A stretch of 7,950 bases of DNA from an uncultured Veillonellaceae bacterium (GTDB lineage Bacteria; Bacillota; Negativicutes; Veillonellales; Megasphaeraceae), in assembly GCA_900546795.1 (NCBI GenBank), contig UREG01000077.1, forward strand, positions 1-7,950, given 5' to 3'. Every line of letters begins with the position of its first letter. Position 1 is the first letter of the stretch. The notes beneath the pieces are model-generated. The model was not told where the DNA came from. It did not search any database and saw only the letters and a program-made list of their open reading frames with translations. Made by a program: the position numbers and the translations under genes. Shown one piece after another: positions 5,431 through 7,950 of this stretch.

Positions 5431-6924
5431 TTATTTTGCTTTTTCTTCTATAAATGCCCGTACTGCTGCCTTCATCTCTTCTTTCTGAATAATTTCAGAG
5501 AACCGTATGGGTTTATTTTTCAATTCCTCAATCGGTTTCGGCAGATGCATGCCGGTGCATGCGCAAATATCTTCTAATGTTTGGAACGGATCTTCTGCCG
5601 CTTCCAATTCCAGAGCCGCACTGACCGCCGGCGGAAATTTAAACGGATGCGCCGTTGCCATCAGCACAGTATGAACTGGCGCTGCTTCTTTAGCGCCGGT
5701 GTGAAGATAGACGCCAAATCCGACCGCTGTATGCGGATCCAGCAAATATCCGAAGCTATTGTATACCTGAGCGATGACCGCCTGCGTTTCTTCATCACCG
5801 ATCCATGCCGCCCCAAATTCTTTTTCTATTCCCTTGCGCTCTTGCTCCGATACTTCCAAACGGCCGGTTTCTCTCAGCGATTTCATCCAAGACGCGGTCT
5901 TTTCCGCATCTTCTCCTGCCGCATAGTACAGGAATCGTTCAAAATTACTGGACTCTACAATATCCATTGACGGGCTGATCGTTGTATAGAATTCCCGGTT
6001 CATATCGTACACACCGGTCGCAAAAAAATCAGCCAGCACCCTATTGCTGTTAGACGCACAGTAAAGTTTTCGGATAGGAATGCCCATTTTCTTAGCAAAA
6101 TAAGCCGCTAAAATATTGCCAAAATTCCCCGTAGGAACAATAACGTCAAACGCACCGCCTTCATCAATGCAGCCAGAAGTTACCAGCTGACCATAAACAG
6201 CCGCGTAATATACTACCTGCGGCAGCAGACGTCCGATATTAATCGAGTTGGCGCTGGAAAACAGCAGGCCATGATGATGAGCATAGGCATTGGTTTCTTC
6301 ATCGGTAAAGACCTGTTTTAAAAACCGCTGCGCATCGTCAAAATTTCCCTCAATCGCACAAACTTTGACATTATCCCCTTCCTGCTTTTTCATCTGCATC
6401 GCCTGTATGGGGCTTACGCCTTCGGAAGGATAAAATACCATGATATTCGTTCCTTCCACATCACGGAACCCTTCCAACGCCGCTTTTCCCGTATCTCCGC
6501 TGGTTGCCGTCAGAATCAGGATATCCCGTTCTTCATGTTCTTGTTTTTTGGCGGCAGTCAGCATATACGGAAATACTGATAATGCCAGATCTTTGAACGC
6601 CAAAGTCCGTCCATGAAACAGCTCCGCCGCGCTGATGTGCGCATCAATAGAATGAAGCGGCACAATTTCCGGCCGGTCAAAGGTCTCTTTGCGGTAAGCC
6701 GCATGTACCATATGTTCCAACTCTTCCCCGCTGAAATTCGGAAAGAAGTATTCCAGTACCGTCACAGCAATCTGCTGATACGATTTATTTTCTAACTCTT
6801 CCAGGCAAAGCACTTGTTCCGGAAACGTTTCCGGTACATAAAGCCCCCCATTTTCTGCCAATCCGTGCAGCAAAGCATACGATGGAGAAACCGATTCTCC
6901 TCCCCGCGTGCTGATATATCTCAT
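5431..6924 (-). CDS. thrC: Threonine synthase
   Basis: The 497-residue enzyme converts O-phosphohomoserine to threonine and phosphate using pyridoxal phosphate, the last step of threonine biosynthesis in the cytoplasm. The N-terminal YISTRGG (3-9) and ENGGLYVPE (24-32) segments are typical. The cofactor lysine is Lys111 in LAFKDLA. A phosphate-binding loop appears as TATSGDTGKAA (139-149), and cofactor contacts as PTGNFGN (264-270). DPHTAVG (396-402) and ATAHPFKFP (423-431) complete the family pattern. Length and motif order match the longer threonine synthases of Firmicutes and Proteobacteria; nothing is missing. The ATG is supported by a GGGGGA site 5 nt upstream. The gene starts 20 nt after a TIGR04076-type gene on the same strand, so both are probably transcribed from the promoter at 7229-7257. 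No T-box or other leader element is visible. Confidence 0.98.
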   Translation of the reverse strand: MRYISTRGGESVSPSYALLHGLAENGGLYVPETFPEQVLCLEELENKSYQQIAVTVLEYFFPNFSGEELEHMVHAAYRKETFDRPEIVPLHSIDAHISAAELFHGRTLAFKDLALSVFPYMLTAAKKQEHEERDILILTATSGDTGKAALEGFRDVEGTNIMVFYPSEGVSPIQAMQMKKQEGDNVKVCAIEGNFDDAQRFLKQVFTDEETNAYAHHHGLLFSSANSINIGRLLPQVVYYAAVYGQLVTSGCIDEGGAFDVIVPTGNFGNILAAYFAKKMGIPIRKLYCASNSNRVLADFFATGVYDMNREFYTTISPSMDIVESSNFERFLYYAAGEDAEKTASWMKSLRETGRLEVSEQERKGIEKEFGAAWIGDEETQAVIAQVYNSFGYLLDPHTAVGFGVYLHTGAKEAAPVHTVLMATAHPFKFPPAVSAALELEAAEDPFQTLEDICACTGMHLPKPIEELKNKPIRFSEIIQKEEMKAAVRAFIEEKAK

Positions 6925-6944
6925 ATAAATCCCCCTTCTCTATT

Positions 6945-7202
6945 TTACTCAACAATTTCCAATGCGAAAATATTGATCACATCTGCGTCTGGACAAGAAA
7001 CGCGGATATCGCCCTTTCGGCTCGGCGGTATCGTGCCGCCGTATCTCAAGATATCTATATAAGGAAACAAAACATGCATAGCCATCGGACAAATCTTTCC
7101 CCGTTCCGTATCAAAATCGAAACTGTCTCCAACGGCATGTCCTCGATGGCACCCTATCGGTCCGATTCGATCGACTACAGTTATCCGTATTTTCTTTTTC
7201 AT
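6945..7202 (-). CDS. TIGR04076-type small cysteine-containing protein
   Basis: The 85-residue protein matches from memory the pattern of the TIGR04076 family, whose function is not established. The recognisable elements are CHRGHAVGDSF (18-28), CPMAMHVLFPYI (38-49), ILRYGG (51-56) and the C-terminal CPDADVINIF (70-79). Cys18, Cys38 and Cys70, with His19 and His22, are the likely conserved residues and could bind a metal or act in redox chemistry; this is inference. There is no signal peptide or membrane segment. The ATG has AAGGAG 6 nt upstream. It is the first gene of a two-gene unit, with thrC 20 nt downstream, and has a strong promoter of its own. Confidence 0.85.
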   Translation of the reverse strand: MKKKIRITVVDRIGPIGCHRGHAVGDSFDFDTERGKICPMAMHVLFPYIDILRYGGTIPPSRKGDIRVSCPDADVINIFALEIVE

Positions 7203-7228
7203 CGCGTTCTCCTTTCGCCAATACGATT

Positions 7229-7257
7229 ATCATAGCATATTTTTAAATCAATGTCGA
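7229..7257 (-). promoter_or_regulatory. Promoter of the TIGR04076-thrC operon
   Basis: On the minus strand TCGACA (7257-7252; five of six consensus bases), a 17-bp spacer and TATGAT (7234-7229) with an extended TG form the strongest promoter in the window. The -10 context ATATGCTATGAT resembles two other promoters here. Transcription from about 7222 leaves a leader of about 20 nt, too short for a riboswitch. Confidence 0.75.
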
Positions 7258-7362
7258 TGTATGTATTATCATAATCGAAGCATGCCGATCACATAATTTC
7301 ACATCCCAGTCAGCAAGTATTTCTTTACCGCCTCTTTCTGCCATTTCCCTCAAGCATATATG

Positions 7363-7382
7363 AAACTATTGGCCAATAGTTT
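7363..7382. repeat. 20-bp perfect palindrome
   Basis: AAACTATTGG (7363-7372) is followed directly by its reverse complement, CCAATAGTTT (7373-7382), with two more T's after it. It could fold into an 8-bp stem with a GGCC loop and act as a weak forward terminator, or be a dimeric repressor site. No transcribed gene immediately upstream on the plus strand needs a terminator. Confidence 0.6.
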
Positions 7383-7400
7383 TTCCCCCACTTCACCGTA

Positions 7401-7438
7401 AATGTACAAAGCAGCGTTTTGCTGTCAGAGAATGTACA
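7401..7438. repeat. Two AATGTACA direct repeats exactly 30 bp apart
   Basis: AATGTACA occurs at 7401-7408 and again at 7431-7438. Between them a small hairpin is possible (CAGC/GCTG, 7412-7424). Read on the minus strand, both copies are TGTACATT. Repeated TGT-starting motifs of this kind occur in the ends of IS21-family elements, which is one possible origin. A tandem operator is another. Confidence 0.45.
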
Positions 7439-7639
7439 CAACCTCCCATTACATTGAACCCCTCATCTGCGATTATTTCCGGCAATCCATGCGCTGTTCG
7501 TCCGCCGGCTTCCATGCGTCCTATACTTTTCCAACAAGAAAAATACTTCCCCCTCACTATGCAGCAGAAAAATCTATTCCAATACTCCTTCGGCTCCGCA
7601 GTAAAATAAGTCCGTTTTTTTCTTACTAAATTTTTTTGT

Positions 7640-7645
7640 TATACT
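7640..7645 (+). promoter_or_regulatory. Possible -10 box of the right-edge membrane gene
   Basis: TATACT (7640-7645) lies after a T-rich run that could supply only a poor -35 (TTTTTC, 7617-7622, 17-bp spacer). The predicted start near 7652 falls on the first base of the ribosome binding site, giving an unusually short leader of about 16 nt. Either the leader is minimal or the real promoter is elsewhere. Confidence 0.35.
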
Positions 7646-7651
7646 AAAGAT

Positions 7652-7660
7652 AAGGAGGGG
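7652..7660 (+). promoter_or_regulatory. Strong ribosome binding site of the right-edge gene
   Basis: AAGGAGGGG ends 7 nt before the ATG at 7668, an almost ideal site and spacing. It is the main evidence that the truncated frame at the window edge is a real gene. Confidence 0.8.
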
Positions 7661-7667
7661 ATACAGT

Positions 7668-7950
7668 ATGTTTCGTAAGTTTTTACAGTATTTTGATATT
7701 ACGATTAATTTCTTTGGCTGTTTCTCTGTAGGCCTCCTGTTTGTAGGATGGCCGTTCGCAGCTATTGTTTTTGGCATACTTGATATTTTCTGCCCTGCTA
7801 TTCATCATTCTTTAGTGGGAGATATTCTTTTCATAGCCTCTCTCCTTATCGGCGGCATTATCGGTTCTTATATATTTGATGGTATTATTAAACTTTGGCT
7901 ATGTCACAACAAACAGTTGATAAATAGCCATTTTTATAGGGGAGTATCAG
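7668..7950 (+). CDS. Small membrane protein, truncated by the window edge
   Basis: The frame begins MFRKFLQYFDITINFFG and stays open for 94 codons to the end of the window. I do not recognise the family. Two hydrophobic stretches are visible, about residues 14-42 and 52-75. They are separated by a short polar turn (about 46-51) and followed by a basic/polar segment (KLWLCHNKQ), so it is an integral membrane protein of the cytoplasmic membrane. The start rests on the strong AAGGAGGGG site 7 nt upstream. The codons are more AT-rich than those of thrC or the EamA genes, which may mean a recently acquired or fast-evolving gene. Its downstream neighbours, which might explain it, lie outside the window. 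Confidence 0.75.
   Translation, partial: MFRKFLQYFDITINFFGCFSVGLLFVGWPFAAIVFGILDIFCPAIHHSLVGDILFIASLLIGGIIGSYIFDGIIKLWLCHNKQLINSHFYRGVS

Larger units (their letters stand above)
7260..7667. other. Noncoding region between the thrC operon promoter and the forward membrane gene
   Basis: I find no convincing gene in this 408-bp stretch. A 75-codon forward frame (7402-7629) lacks a ribosome binding site and family resemblance. The region contains the palindrome at 7363-7382, the paired AATGTACA repeats (7401-7438), an ATTATCATAAT palindrome near 7265-7275, and at its right end the -10 and ribosome binding site of the next gene. It could hold the remains of a mobile element or gene, but no protein match can be read from it. 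Confidence 0.45.

Noticed and set aside
5132..5488. Forward 118-codon frame
   Set aside because: It runs through the thrC hairpin into the 3' end of thrC antisense, has no ribosome binding site and no recognisable domain.
6925..7260. T-box or threonine-type leader in front of thrC
   Set aside because: The operon leader is only about 20 nt and the gap before thrC is 20 nt. There is no T-box sequence, leader peptide or terminator.
7402..7629. Forward 75-codon frame in the noncoding region
   Set aside because: It has no ribosome binding site, an odd Cys/Pro/Ser-rich composition and no family resemblance. It overlaps the repeats.
7574..7777. Minus-strand 67-codon frame
   Set aside because: It overlaps the strong ribosome binding site and start of the forward membrane gene and reads through T/A homopolymer runs. 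It is probably a shadow.

Overview
This is an ordinary-looking chromosomal stretch of a low-to-medium GC Bacillota. Purine-rich Shine-Dalgarno (SD) sites precede almost every gene, GTG is often used as a start codon, the -10 boxes are extended, and the threonine synthase is of the 497-residue kind found in anaerobic Firmicutes. A Negativicutes or Clostridia member is my best guess, but the sequence does not settle the genus. I see no phage, CRISPR array, rRNA, tRNA or intact insertion sequence.

Layout. (1) Positions 1-162 are AT-rich and carry an extended -10 promoter for a forward EamA-type drug/metabolite transporter (163-1056). (2) That gene converges on a second EamA transporter on the minus strand (1087-1986), and the two share a bidirectional terminator. 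(3) The second transporter is the last gene of a minus-strand group. Reading in transcription order, the group is a small protein with a possible winged-helix fold (78 aa), a terminator-like hairpin, endonuclease IV (nfo), then the transporter. (4) A TVP38/TMEM64-type membrane protein (3261-3968) and a third EamA transporter (4029-4892) follow, also on minus. The third transporter has a roughly 140-nt leader holding a strong intrinsic terminator and a 41-codon open frame that overlaps its start codon. (5) Positions 5105-5370 hold no recognisable gene. (6) A strong promoter at 7229-7257 drives a two-gene minus operon of a TIGR04076-type small cysteine protein and threonine synthase (thrC), ending in a long hairpin. 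(7) Positions 7260-7667 are noncoding, with a 20-bp palindrome and two AATGTACA repeats exactly 30 bp apart. (8) A forward small membrane protein starts at 7668 and runs off the window.

How the genes work together: most are individual housekeeping or transport functions and not one system. Endonuclease IV repairs abasic sites; threonine synthase completes threonine biosynthesis; three paralogous DMT carriers presumably export or import small metabolites whose identity cannot be read from sequence. The best leads are regulatory: the attenuator-like leader of the third transporter, and a terminator that abuts the nfo ribosome binding site and leaves no room for a separate promoter. I do not see convincing evidence of a new multi-gene system.
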